Shown here: piece after piece, positions 47,132-56,083 of the stretch
How the letters are laid out: each line of letters opens with the position of its first letter
Numbering within the stretch: position 1 is the stretch's first letter
Source: Variovorax paradoxus
GTDB lineage: Bacteria > Pseudomonadota > Gammaproteobacteria > Burkholderiales > Burkholderiaceae_C
Assembly: GCF_018614915.1 (NCBI RefSeq)
Contig: NZ_JAGGNU010000018.1
Coordinates: 62,001-126,000 of the forward strand
Length of the DNA: 64,000 nucleotides
Direction of reading: 5' to 3'
Program-made: the position numbers and the translations under genes
Notes under the pieces: model-generated
The model's input: only the letters and a program-made list of their open reading frames with translations
Databases searched by the model: none
What the model was told of the DNA's origin: nothing

Positions 47132-49080
47132 GGCAGCGCCAGTTCCGCCACCACGCGGCTGGCCGCGACCTGGTCGCCGGCCTTCACATGCAAGGCCGTC
47201 ACCCGGCCCGAGGACGGCGCCGCATGCACGTGCTCCATCTTCATGGCTTCCAGCGTCACGATGGGCTGGCCGGCTTCGACGATGTCGCCGACGGCCACCA
47301 TCACCGCGACCACGCGGCCGTTCATCGATGCGCGCAGCTTGCCGTCGCCGGCCGCGTCGCCGGCCTTGCGTGCGGCAACGCGCGTGCGGTCTTCCAGGCG
47401 GAACTGGCGGCCGCGGTAGTGCAGGAGCAGCAGCGCGCCGTCACGATGGCAGGCCGCGCGTTCGGCCAGGCCGTTGCAGGCGAAGCGCACAAAGGTCTGC
47501 GTCCGTTCGAGCAGCTCGATCCCGAAGGCGAGCTCCCCGACGTGCACCTCAAAGCCACCGGTCCGTCCAGGCACGACGCTGGCGTCGAGCGTGCGCCCGT
47601 CCTGCGTGAAGCGCAGCGAGATGGGCAGCGTGTGCGTCATGCGGCGGCCCGCGCGCTCTGCGGCGCCTTCGCAAAGGAGCACGGCCGCCAGCGCGGCAAC
47701 GCGCTCATCCGTCGCGCTGTCGGGTGCAAGCAGTTCTTCGAAATGCTCCTCGATGAAGGCGGTGCTCGCCCCGCCCGCGGCGAATACCGGGTGCGCGAGG
47801 CAGCGATGCAGGAAGGCCTGGTTGGTGCTCACGCCCAGCGCCACGGCCTCCTCGAGGCCTGCCATCAGTTTGCGGCGCGCCTCCTCGCGCGTGCGGCCGT
47901 GCGCGACGAGCTTGGCGATCATCGAGTCGTAGAAAGGCGGAATCTCGGCGCCCGGGAAGAGCGCCTCTTCGACGCGCAACTGCGGCGGCATGCGCCACAG
48001 CGCCATGGTGCCGCTCTGGGGCATGAAGCCCTGCGCGGCATCTTCCGCGCAGAGGCGGACCTCGATCGCGTGGCCGTCGAAGCGCACATCTTCCTGCGCG
48101 AGCGGCAGGGCCTCGCCCGCGGCGACGCGCAACTGCAGTTCCACCAGGTCGAGGCCGGTGACGGCCTCGGTGACCGGATGCTCCACCTGCAGCCGCGTGT
48201 TCATCTCCATGAAGTAGTAGTTGCCTTCGCTGTCGAGCAGGAATTCGAGCGTGCCCGCGCCCTCGTAGCCGATGGCCTTCGCCGCTGCCACTGCCGTGGC
48301 ACCCATGCGCTCGCGCAGCGCGGCATCGACGGCCGGCGAGGGTGCCTCCTCGATGAGCTTCTGGTGTCGGCGCTGCACCGAGCAGTCGCGCTCGCCGAGA
48401 TGGATGGCATGGCCATGGCGGTCGGCCACCACCTGGATCTCGATGTGGCGCGGCGCCACGAGCGCGCGCTCGAGAATGAGCTCCGGCTTGCCGAAGGCGC
48501 CCACTGCCTCGGAGCGCGCGCTCCGAAGCAGCTCGGGAAATTCCTTCGCCGACAAGGCGAGCCGCATGCCGCGCCCACCGCCGCCGGCACTGGCCTTGAT
48601 CATCACCGGGAAGCCGATGCGATCGGCCTCGGCGGCGAAGCGCGCATCGCTCTGCTCGTCGCCGTGGTAGCCGGGAATGCAGGGCACGCCGGCCGCCTGC
48701 ATCAGCGTCTTGGCACCGGCTTTCTGGCCCATGGCGGCAATCGCCTCGGCCGAAGGCCCGATGAACACCAGCCCGGCCCGCTTGCAGGCGCGGGCGAAGT
48801 CTTCGTTCTCCGCCAGGAAGCCGTAGCCCGGATGCACGGCATCCGCGCCCGCCGATGCAGCCGCTTCGAGGATGGCCGGGATGCACAGGTAGGACTGCGA
48901 CGGCTGCGGCTCGCCAATGCAGACCGCCTGGTCGGCCTCCCGCACATGGCGCGCGCCGGCATCTGCGGTGGAATACACGGCCACGCTGCGATAGCCGAGG
49001 GCGCGCGCGCTGCGCATGATGCGCAGCGCGATCTCGCCGCGGTTGGCAATGAGGATCTTGTGAAACGGCGTGGATGGCAT
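47128..49080 (-). CDS. Acyl-CoA carboxylase, biotin carboxylase/BCCP subunit
   Basis: A 650-residue subunit: an ATP-grasp biotin carboxylase (ILIANRGEIALRIMRSARAL; GGGGRGMRLA-type loop; FMEMNTRLQVEHPVTEAVTG) followed by a C-terminal biotinyl domain with the biotin lysine in LEAMKMEHVH. It carboxylates biotin for transfer by the adjacent carboxyltransferase. Methylcrotonyl-, geranyl- and propionyl-CoA carboxylases share this layout. The neighbouring atuA-like gene favours a branched or isoprenoid substrate. ATG 49080 gives the family N-terminus. Confidence 0.9.
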   Translation of the reverse strand: MPSTPFHKILIANRGEIALRIMRSARALGYRSVAVYSTADAGARHVREADQAVCIGEPQPSQSYLCIPAILEAAASAGADAVHPGYGFLAENEDFARACKRAGLVFIGPSAEAIAAMGQKAGAKTLMQAAGVPCIPGYHGDEQSDARFAAEADRIGFPVMIKASAGGGGRGMRLALSAKEFPELLRSARSEAVGAFGKPELILERALVAPRHIEIQVVADRHGHAIHLGERDCSVQRRHQKLIEEAPSPAVDAALRERMGATAVAAAKAIGYEGAGTLEFLLDSEGNYYFMEMNTRLQVEHPVTEAVTGLDLVELQLRVAAGEALPLAQEDVRFDGHAIEVRLCAEDAAQGFMPQSGTMALWRMPPQLRVEEALFPGAEIPPFYDSMIAKLVAHGRTREEARRKLMAGLEEAVALGVSTNQAFLHRCLAHPVFAAGGASTAFIEEHFEELLAPDSATDERVAALAAVLLCEGAAERAGRRMTHTLPISLRFTQDGRTLDASVVPGRTGGFEVHVGELAFGIELLERTQTFVRFACNGLAERAACHRDGALLLLHYRGRQFRLEDRTRVAARKAGDAAGDGKLRASMNGRVVAVMVAVGDIVEAGQPIVTLEAMKMEHVHAAPSSGRVTALHVKAGDQVAASRVVAELALP

Positions 49081-49090
49081 GGAGAGGACT

Positions 49091-50710
49091 TCAGGGCCGC
49101 GCCACGGAGAACTGCATCGCCTGCGGCCGGCGCAGCTCGGCATCGCGGCAGATCGAGAGCACCTCGGCGAGCACGGCGCGCGTGTCGCGCGGATCGATGA
49201 CCCCGTCGTCGAGCAGGCGCGCGCTGGTGGTGAACACGCTGGTCTGGCTCTCGAAGCGCTCGATGATGCGCCGCTCCAGCTCGTCGAGCTTGGCCTGGTC
49301 CACCGTGCCCTTGCGCCGCATCGCGGCCTCAGTGACCATGACCATGGTGCCGGCCGCCTGCTCGGCGCCCATCACGGCGGTCCTGGCGTTGGGCCACGAG
49401 AAGCAGAAGCGCGGATGGAAGCCGCGCCCGCACATGCCGTAGTTGCCGGCGCCGTAGGAGGCGCCGCAGTAGATCGTGATCTGCGGCACGGTGGCGTTGG
49501 TCACGGCCTGGATCATCTTGGAGCCGTGCTTGATCATGCCGGCCTCCTCATGCGCCTTGCCGACCATGTAGCCGGTCGTGTTGCTGAGGTAGAGGATCGG
49601 CGTCCTCGCCTGGCAGCAGGCCTGGATGAAATGGGTCGCCTTGTTGGCGCCGTCGCTGTCGATGGGGCCGTTGTTGGTGACGACGCCGAGCGGCAGGCCT
49701 TCGATCTTGAGGTGGCCGACCACGGTGGCGCTGCCGTAGTTCTCGCCGAAGGCCAGGAACTCGGAATCGTCGGCGATGCGCGCGATCACCTGCCGCATGT
49801 CGACCGGGCGCTTGGGGTCCATCGGCATGATGCCCAGCAGTTCCTCGGCATCGTGCCGCGGCGGCTTGAAGCGGCGCGGCGGCTCGGCCGGCAGCGCGCG
49901 GTTCCAGTCGATGTGGGCGAGGATCTCGCGCGCGATGCGGATCGCATCGCGGTCATCCTCCGCCAGGTAGTCGCCCAATCCCGAGATCGAGGTGTGCATC
50001 AGGGCGCCACCCAGTTCCTCTTCGGTCGCGATCTCGCCGGTCGCGGCCTTGAGCAGCGGCGGCCCCGCGAGAAAGGCCCGCGAGCGGCCACGCACCATCA
50101 CGATGTAGTCCGACAGGCCGGTCTGGTAGGCGCCGCCGGCGGTCGACGAGCCATGCGTCACGGTGATCACCGGCAGGCCGGCCGCGGACATGCGTGCGAG
50201 GTTGCGGAACAGGCTGCCGCCCTTGATGAACTCCTCGACCTTGTAGGCGAGCAGGTTGGCGCCGGCGCTCTCGACCAGCTGCACGTAGGGCAGCTTGTTC
50301 TCGAGCGCGATCTCCTGCATGCGCAGCGCCTTGTCGAGGCCCATGGGCTGCAGCGCGCCGGCATCGATGCCGGAATCGGAGGCATTGACCATCACGCGCA
50401 CGCCCGAGACCCAGCCGATGCCGCCGATGATGCCGCCGCCCGGCACGCTCTGGTCGAGTTCGGGCTTGTCCATGCCCAGGCCGGCCAGCGATGCGATTTG
50501 GAGAAAGGGCGAGCCCGGGTCGAGCAGCAGCGAGACGCGCTCGCGCGGCAGCAGCTGGCCGCGCTGCTCGAAGCGCTCGCGCGAGCGGGCCGAAGTCGCC
50601 GCGCTGCGCGCCTCGCAGCTGCGCACGCGTTCGAGCAGTTCCAGCATGCCCTCGCGGTTGGCCTGGAAGGATTCGCTGTCGGGATCGATCGTCGACTCGA
50701 TGCTTGCCAT
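49091..50710 (-). CDS. Acyl-CoA carboxylase, carboxyltransferase subunit
   Basis: A 539-residue carboxyltransferase of the methylcrotonyl/geranyl-CoA carboxylase beta type: GGGIIGGIGWVSGVRVMVNA, then CVESAGAN-like QLVESAGANLLAYK, LVRGRSRAFLAGPPL-type oxyanion region and the C-terminal CGASYGAGNYGMCGR. It transfers carboxyl from biotin to an acyl-CoA. It lies 10 bp upstream of the biotin carboxylase gene. ATG 50710 (MASIESTIDP) was preferred; an in-frame ATG at 50737 is possible. Confidence 0.88.
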   Translation of the reverse strand: MASIESTIDPDSESFQANREGMLELLERVRSCEARSAATSARSRERFEQRGQLLPRERVSLLLDPGSPFLQIASLAGLGMDKPELDQSVPGGGIIGGIGWVSGVRVMVNASDSGIDAGALQPMGLDKALRMQEIALENKLPYVQLVESAGANLLAYKVEEFIKGGSLFRNLARMSAAGLPVITVTHGSSTAGGAYQTGLSDYIVMVRGRSRAFLAGPPLLKAATGEIATEEELGGALMHTSISGLGDYLAEDDRDAIRIAREILAHIDWNRALPAEPPRRFKPPRHDAEELLGIMPMDPKRPVDMRQVIARIADDSEFLAFGENYGSATVVGHLKIEGLPLGVVTNNGPIDSDGANKATHFIQACCQARTPILYLSNTTGYMVGKAHEEAGMIKHGSKMIQAVTNATVPQITIYCGASYGAGNYGMCGRGFHPRFCFSWPNARTAVMGAEQAAGTMVMVTEAAMRRKGTVDQAKLDELERRIIERFESQTSVFTTSARLLDDGVIDPRDTRAVLAEVLSICRDAELRRPQAMQFSVARP

Positions 50711-50810
50711 GTGCTGCGAGGCTAGCGGCGCGGCCATGCAGCGTCTTGTGCAAAGTGGCTAGCAAGTTGGCGCAAGCGCCGGCGGCGGCGCATCGCTAAG
50801 CTGGGTTTCC

Positions 50811-52547
50811 ATGACAGGCAGCAAGATCGTCCGCATCGGCGGCGCCTCCGGCTTCTGGGGCGACAGCATGGTGGCCGCGCCGCAGCTGGTGCAGCTGGGC
50901 CGGCTCGACTACCTGGTGTTCGACTACCTGGCCGAGACCACCATGGCCGTGCTGGCGGCCGCGCGAGCCAGGCAGCCGGAGCTGGGCTATGCCACCGACT
51001 TCATCGACCTCGCGCTGAAGCCGGTGCTCGGCGACCTGAAGCGGCAGCGCATCAAGGTCATCAGCAACGCGGGCGGCATCAACCCGCACGGATGCGCGGC
51101 CGCGCTGCGGGCGATGGCAGAGGCCCAGGGCATTGCACTGCGCATCGCGATCGTCGAGGGCGACGACGTCAGCGCGCAGCTGCCCGAGAAGCCGCTGAGC
51201 GCCAACGCCTACCTCGGCGCAGCGCCGATCGCCGCTGCGCTCGCGGCTGGAGCCGAGGTCGTGATCACTGGACGCTGCGTCGACAGCGCCGTGACGCTGG
51301 CACCGCTGATGCACGAGTTCGGCTGGACTGCGTCGGACTTCGACCTGCTCGCTTCCGGCAGCCTCGCCGGCCACATCATCGAATGCGGCTGCCAGGCGAC
51401 CGGCGGCCTGCACACGGACTGGGAAGATATTCCGGACTGGGCGAACATCGGCTATCCGATCGTCGAGTGCCACGCCGACGGCAGCTTCGTCGTGACCAAG
51501 CCCGAGGGCACCGGCGGCAGGGTAATCCGCGCGGCCGTGGCCGAGCAGCTGCTCTACGAGATCGGCGACCCGGGCGCCTACCTGCTGCCGGACGTGAGCT
51601 GCGACTTCCGCGGCGTGACGATCGAGCAGCAGGAAGACAACAGGGTGCGCGTGAGCCCGGCCAAGGGGCGCGCGCCGACGCCGAGCTACAAGGTTTCGGC
51701 GACCCGGCTCGATGGCTATCGCTGCGCAGGCAGCCTGGTGATCGTCGGCATCGATGCCGAGAAGAAGGCCCGGCGCACGGCCGAGGCGATCATCGAACGC
51801 ACCGGCCGCATCCTGCGCGAGAGCGGCCAGGTGCCCTTCACTTCGACCTATACCGAGGTGATCGGCGCGGAATCGCTCTACGGCCCGCATGCACGCACGC
51901 GGGATGTGCGCGAGGCCATGATGCGGGTGGTCGCCGATCATCCGCAGAAGGCCGCGCTTGCGATGTTCGCGCGCGAGATCGCCCCCGCGGGCACCTCGTG
52001 GGCGCCCGGCACCACGGGCCCGGGTGGCGGGCGGCCTTCGGTATCGCCCTTGATCAAGCCTTTCTCCTTCCTGCTGGACAAGAAGGCCGTGCCGGTCGCC
52101 TTCGTCCTCGATGGCGAGCGCCACGCGGTGGCCGTTCCGGCAGGCAGCGGCGACGGCCTCGCCCCGGCCGCCGAAGCGCCGCCTCGCTGGGTCGAGCCCG
52201 CCGGGGCGATGGAGGAAGTGCGCTTGGTCCGGCTGGCCTGGGCGCGCAGCGGCGACAAGGGCAACCTGTCGAACATCGGCCTGGTGGCGCGTCGCCCCGA
52301 GTGGCTGCCGCTGCTGTGGGCGCACGTGACGCCGGAGGCCGTGCGCGCCTATTTCGCGCACCTGGTTCAGGGCGAGGTGGAGCGCTTCTACCTGCCCGGC
52401 ATTGCCGCGATGAACCTGCTGCTGCACGATGCGCTCGACGGCGGCGGGCCTTCGTCCAGGCGCATGGACCCGCTCGGCAAGGGCATGGGGCAGATGCTGC
52501 TGGACATGCGGATCCAGGTGCCGCGCTCGATCGCCGTGCTGCTTTGA
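50811..52547 (+). CDS. AtuA-family protein (acyclic terpene utilisation, DUF1446)
   Basis: A 578-residue protein matching the AtuA/DUF1446 family: VRIGGASGFWGDSMVAAPQL, LDYLVFDYLAETTMAVLAAA, then VISNAGGINP and GRCVDSAVTLAPLMHEFGW, with a C-terminal swivelling segment (AWARSGDKGNLSNIGLVARR). In Pseudomonas, atuA heads the citronellol/geraniol pathway, though its own reaction is not established. It is divergent from a carboxylase pair, as in atu or liu systems, but atuB, D, E and G are missing. Confidence 0.82.
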   Translation: MTGSKIVRIGGASGFWGDSMVAAPQLVQLGRLDYLVFDYLAETTMAVLAAARARQPELGYATDFIDLALKPVLGDLKRQRIKVISNAGGINPHGCAAALRAMAEAQGIALRIAIVEGDDVSAQLPEKPLSANAYLGAAPIAAALAAGAEVVITGRCVDSAVTLAPLMHEFGWTASDFDLLASGSLAGHIIECGCQATGGLHTDWEDIPDWANIGYPIVECHADGSFVVTKPEGTGGRVIRAAVAEQLLYEIGDPGAYLLPDVSCDFRGVTIEQQEDNRVRVSPAKGRAPTPSYKVSATRLDGYRCAGSLVIVGIDAEKKARRTAEAIIERTGRILRESGQVPFTSTYTEVIGAESLYGPHARTRDVREAMMRVVADHPQKAALAMFAREIAPAGTSWAPGTTGPGGGRPSVSPLIKPFSFLLDKKAVPVAFVLDGERHAVAVPAGSGDGLAPAAEAPPRWVEPAGAMEEVRLVRLAWARSGDKGNLSNIGLVARRPEWLPLLWAHVTPEAVRAYFAHLVQGEVERFYLPGIAAMNLLLHDALDGGGPSSRRMDPLGKGMGQMLLDMRIQVPRSIAVLL

Positions 52548-52588
52548 GGTTCTGAGAGAATGCCGCCCCTATCCCTGATCGTGCATCC

Positions 52589-53404
52589 ATGAATATCGTC
52601 GTCAACGAAGAACTCAAGAACTACATCGACCCGTTGACCCCCGAGGAACATGAAGCACTGGAGCGCAGCATCCTGGCCGAAGGCTGCCGCGATGCGCTGG
52701 TGTTGTGGGGCGATGTGCTGGTGGACGGCCACAACCGCTACGGCATCTGCCAGAAGCATGGGCTGCCGTTCCAGACGGTGCAGAACACGCGCTTCGAATC
52801 CATCGAGGACGTGCACCTGTGGATGATCGACCAGCATCTCGGCCGACGCAGCGTGTCGGACTTTCTGCGCGGCGTGCTGGCGCTCCGAAAGAAGGAGATC
52901 GTGGCTGAGCGGCAGGCCCGCACTCTGGCTGCAGCCACCACGGCCGAGCCGCCCGCCGATCGCACCGACAGCGCCGACGCCGCCCTGCCGCCGCCCGCTC
53001 CCTTGAACAGCCGCGAAGCCGTCGCCAAGGCGGCGCGCCTCAGCAGCAGCCAGGTGGTGATGATCGAAAAGATCCGCAAGCAGGCGGCGCCTGAGCTGGT
53101 GGCAGCCCTCAAGTCCGGCACGATTTCGATCAATGCCGCGGCGGCCGTCGCGAGCTTGCCGGCCGAAGAGCAGGTGGCTGCAGCCGTCGCCGGCAAGGAC
53201 GAGCTGAAGCAGGCCGCCAAGCGCGTGCGCGAGGCCAAGCGCAAGCCGCGCGAGGAAGCGGCGGCACCCATCGAGTCGGCAGAGGCCGATCTCGTGCAAG
53301 GGCTGGAGCGCCGCGTGGCCGAACTGACGGCCGAGAACGAAGCCTTGCGCAGGCTGGTGGCCGACCTGCAGGCGCAGCAGGCGGAGCTGGATCACTCCAG
53401 GTAA
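52589..53404 (+). CDS. Orphan ParB-N-like protein (plasmid replication/partition related)
   Basis: A 271-residue protein: an N-terminal ParB/sulfiredoxin-like domain (LTPEEHEALERSILAEGCRD; VLWGDVLVDGHNRYGICQKH), a middle HTH-like helical part (SREAVAKAARLSSSQVVMIE) and a C-terminal coiled coil (ERRVAELTAENEALRRLVAD). No parA or plasmid functions are adjacent, so it is a chromosomal orphan, possibly a relic of a mobile element or a transcriptional regulator. Its 3' end overlaps the convergent GAF-like gene by 13 bp. Confidence 0.75.
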   Translation: MNIVVNEELKNYIDPLTPEEHEALERSILAEGCRDALVLWGDVLVDGHNRYGICQKHGLPFQTVQNTRFESIEDVHLWMIDQHLGRRSVSDFLRGVLALRKKEIVAERQARTLAAATTAEPPADRTDSADAALPPPAPLNSREAVAKAARLSSSQVVMIEKIRKQAAPELVAALKSGTISINAAAAVASLPAEEQVAAAVAGKDELKQAAKRVREAKRKPREEAAAPIESAEADLVQGLERRVAELTAENEALRRLVADLQAQQAELDHSR

Positions 53405-53850
53405 TCGAGGAACAGCGGGATCACTTCCTGCAGGAACGAAACCTCGGCCGACTCGATGCTTCGCGGTTCGACGTCGAAATGGATGAAGGTGCCATAGGGC
53501 ACGCCGTCTTCGCGCATCAGCAGCCGTCCATAGTAGGACTCGACAAGTCCGACATAGGGGTGGCTCTTCAGGCGCTGGTCTTCGGAAGCGTGGCTGGTCG
53601 CGAACTCGCCATGCGCGATCGCATGCTGGCAGAAGCTCTTGCCGAGCGGCACGGCCTTCAGCCAGCTGCGGTATTCGGAATTGCGGTCGAACACATGGAC
53701 CGCATGCATCTCGCCGCCTTTCAGCTTGTAGATCGCCGTGTATCGATACTGCGTCCGATCGTTGAGCAAGGCCAGCGCCGACCGGATACCGTGCGTGGCC
53801 AGGACACTGCGAAGCGCCGCTGTCTGCGAGGGCAAGTCGATCTCGAGCAT
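53392..53850 (-). CDS. GAF-like sensory domain protein
   Basis: A 152-residue single-domain protein: MLEIDLPSQTAALRSVLATH, TQYRYTAIYKLKGGEMHAVH, the GAF-like core FCQHAIAHGEFATSHASEDQ and VPYGTFIHFDVEP. The order fits a stand-alone GAF domain, where the Cys in SFCQH could be a ligand or redox-active residue. No output domain is attached. ATG 53850 was chosen from the domain's N-terminus; the longer frame upstream looks non-coding. Confidence 0.65.
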   Translation of the reverse strand: MLEIDLPSQTAALRSVLATHGIRSALALLNDRTQYRYTAIYKLKGGEMHAVHVFDRNSEYRSWLKAVPLGKSFCQHAIAHGEFATSHASEDQRLKSHPYVGLVESYYGRLLMREDGVPYGTFIHFDVEPRSIESAEVSFLQEVIPLFLDYLE

Positions 53851-54170
53851 GGAGATCCTCAGGTCAGGTAGAGATGGGAGGTCTTTGGCGGAATCTTCGA
53901 CGCGAATTCTAGGGATGCCCGCGCAGGCGCGAGCAGCAGGAGCGAATCTCCTTCGATCGATCGGGGCGATTGGCCGTTCAGACCCAGCGCCGCTGCGCCG
54001 GCACACGGACTCCAGCGGACTTTTCTCTTACAGCGCGCTGCGAGACATAGGCTTCATGGTGACGGTCGAAGCTGCTCCGAAGCGGGCCCGCAGGCAAAAG
54101 GAATTGGACTGTCTCGAGGATGCGCTTTGTATTGCGCTCTTCGAGATTCGTCCTGAATTGCCGACTCTCT
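53851..54170. other. 320-bp gap with no gene recognised
   Basis: Lies between the GAF-like gene and the 3' end of the H-NS gene. Open frames cross it on both strands, but none has a ribosome site or protein-like sequence. It is less GC-rich than neighbouring genes in its right half. I see no repeat, tRNA or clear terminator in it. Confidence 0.5.
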
Positions 54171-54656
54171 TCAGCCGGCCAACTGCTCCAGAGTTTGTCC
54201 GGCCTCGAGGGCCTCTCTCAGCCATCGCGGCCGCGGGCCCATGCCGCTCCAGGTGTGGCCCTGTTGGTCTCGATAGAGGACCTTCGATTTGCGCTTCGAA
54301 GACTTGAGCTTCGCATTCTTCCGCGCTGGAGCCGCGTTCCCTGCCGCGAACTCCTCGAGCGCCCTTCCTGCTTTCAATGCGTCCCGAAGCCAATGAGGAC
54401 GCGGTCCGCGGCCTGACCAGGAATTGCCCGAGCCATCGGAATATTTGGCAGATGTCGCACGCGCCGCTTTCTTCGCTTTCGCTTTTGCGACGCCGGCGCC
54501 CGGCCCGAAACCCAACTGCTGGGCAGTCAATCCATAGTGGGCAATGGCTTCCTTGATGCGCGCCACCACGCCATCGACTTCCTGGTTTTTCAGCTTCTCC
54601 GCCTGGCGCTGGAGCGCTTCAATCTGTTTCTGGATTTGCTTGTAGCTTTGAGTCAT
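54171..54656 (-). CDS. H-NS-family nucleoid protein with two DNA-binding domains
   Basis: A 161-residue H-NS-like protein. The N-terminal coiled-coil oligomerisation region (QIQKQIEALQRQAEKLKNQE) is followed by two copies of the C-terminal DNA-binding domain: residues about 72-102 (SGRGPRPHWLRDALKAG) and 128-158 (SGMGPRPRWLREALEAG), joined by a lysine-rich linker. Both retain the GPRP loop equivalent of the AT-hook-like motif. Ordinary Burkholderiales members have one such domain in about 100 residues. It probably silences AT-rich DNA; the doubling may raise avidity. Confidence 0.87.
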   Translation of the reverse strand: MTQSYKQIQKQIEALQRQAEKLKNQEVDGVVARIKEAIAHYGLTAQQLGFGPGAGVAKAKAKKAARATSAKYSDGSGNSWSGRGPRPHWLRDALKAGRALEEFAAGNAAPARKNAKLKSSKRKSKVLYRDQQGHTWSGMGPRPRWLREALEAGQTLEQLAG

Positions 54657-54757
54657 CGGCTGTGAACTTAAATGATTGAATGGGCCCCTACTTTAGTCTT
54701 ATTGACAGCTATTGCGATATTTCGGCCCGTCGCTGCAGACTGCGCATGACGTTTTCT

Positions 54758-54788
54758 GCCAATTGGCGCGGACATTGCGGCCATTGGC
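54758..54788 (+). promoter_or_regulatory. CCAA/TTGG dyads upstream of the CaiB-type gene
   Basis: GCCAATTGGC (54758-54767) is a perfect ten-base palindrome, and GCCATTGGC (54780-54788) follows one helical turn or so later; each is extended by GCG, forming a direct repeat. They lie 30-60 bp upstream of the predicted GTG start at 54820. Related CCAA/TTGG dyads precede the ligase and thiolase genes of the same cluster. Confidence 0.45.
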
Positions 54789-54819
54789 GCGCTCTGTCCA
54801 TGCACCTAGAGTGGGACGC

Positions 54820-56010
54820 GTGAGACCACTGCCCAAGACAACACCCGCGATCGAATTACCCCGTGCTGACGGCGCGCCACTCGCCGGCGTGCGCGTGCTC
54901 GACCTCACGCGCCTTTTGCCTGGCCCAATGGCGACGCTGCACCTGGCCGACCTGGGCGCGGACGTGATCAAGATCGAGGACCTGGGCGCGGGCGACTACG
55001 CCACGCCGGCCGTGCGCGCTCTCGTCAACCGCAACAAGCGCGCCATCCGCATCGACCTCAAGACGCCGCAGGGCGCTGCCGCATTGCTGCGCATGTGCCG
55101 CGATGCCGACGTGCTGATCGAGGGCTTCCGCCCCGGCGTGATGCAGCGCCTGGCCGTGGGCTACGAGGCCGTATCGGCGGCGAACCCGCGCATCGTCTAT
55201 TGCAGCTTGAGCGGCTTCGGCCAGACCGGGCCCTTGCGCGACCAGCCGGGCCACGACCTCAACTACGGCGCGCTGACCGGCGTGGTGGACCAGATGGGCA
55301 CTGCCGACAGCCCGGCGCTCTCCAACCTTCCGCTGGCCGATCTGCTGGGCGGCACCATGACGGCCCTGATGGGCGTGCTGGCCGCGCTGTTCGACGCCGC
55401 TCGCACCGGCCGCGGCCGCCAGGTGGACGTGGCAATCGCCGACGGCGTGCTGGCGCATGCCGTGCTGCCGCTGGCAGCGCTCAACCAGCACGGCCATGTC
55501 CCGCCCGCGGGCCAGGGCACGCTGACCGGCGGGCTCGCCTGCTACGCGGTCTATCGCACTTCGGACGGCCGCTTCGTCGCCGTCGGCGCGCTGGAGCGCA
55601 AGTTCTGGGACGCGCTGTGCCGCCGCCTCGAGCGCGAAGACCTCGTGCCGCTGCACCGCAGCGGCGATCCCGCCACCGAGGAGCGCCTGCGCCGCGAGCT
55701 CACGCAGATCTTCGGCGCACGGCCGCTCGCGCACTGGAACACGCTGTTCGCCGACGGCCAGGCTTGCGTCGCCCCGGTGCTGCGCCTGGACGAAGCGCTG
55801 GCGCATCCGCACTTTCAGGCGCGGGGCATGGTGCTGCAGGCCGGCAGCGGGCCGCGGCAGCTCGGCTGTCCGGTCAAGCTGAGCGGCTTCGACCCCGGTG
55901 CGCCCCGGCCCGCGCCGCGCGCCGGCCAGCACACCGACGAGGTGTTGCGCGAAAGCGGATTCAGCGAATCCGACATCGATGCATTGCGGGACGCCGGCGC
56001 TATCGGTTGA
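54820..56010 (+). CDS. CaiB/BaiF CoA-transferase or alpha-methylacyl-CoA racemase
   Basis: A 396-residue family III CoA-transferase-fold protein: VRVLDLTRLLPGPMATLHLA, IEGFRPGVMQRL, GHDLNYGALTGV (H145, D146) and PLADLLGGTM (D174). The GHDxNY and ADxxGG motifs also hold the His and Asp pair of alpha-methylacyl-CoA racemases, so racemase and CoA-transferase remain equally possible. GTG 54820 was preferred over a far-upstream TTG because the DNA between them carries the CCAA/TTGG dyads and the TTG extension does not resemble the family. Confidence 0.8.
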   Translation: MRPLPKTTPAIELPRADGAPLAGVRVLDLTRLLPGPMATLHLADLGADVIKIEDLGAGDYATPAVRALVNRNKRAIRIDLKTPQGAAALLRMCRDADVLIEGFRPGVMQRLAVGYEAVSAANPRIVYCSLSGFGQTGPLRDQPGHDLNYGALTGVVDQMGTADSPALSNLPLADLLGGTMTALMGVLAALFDAARTGRGRQVDVAIADGVLAHAVLPLAALNQHGHVPPAGQGTLTGGLACYAVYRTSDGRFVAVGALERKFWDALCRRLEREDLVPLHRSGDPATEERLRRELTQIFGARPLAHWNTLFADGQACVAPVLRLDEALAHPHFQARGMVLQAGSGPRQLGCPVKLSGFDPGAPRPAPRAGQHTDEVLRESGFSESDIDALRDAGAIG

Positions 56011-56083
56011 GCGCAGGGCGCGCTGCACCACTCCCCCGCTTCCTACAATGACCGGGCGGCGCCAGCCGCGCGAGTCGCCCGCC

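Noticed and set aside
53738..54307. Plus-strand open frame across the gap between the GAF-like and H-NS genes
   Set aside because: It overlaps both genes antisense, has no ribosome site and no protein-like sequence.
54712..54819. TTG start extending the CaiB-type protein by 36 residues
   Set aside because: The stretch contains the CCAA/TTGG dyads and promoter-like DNA, and its translation does not resemble the family N-terminus.
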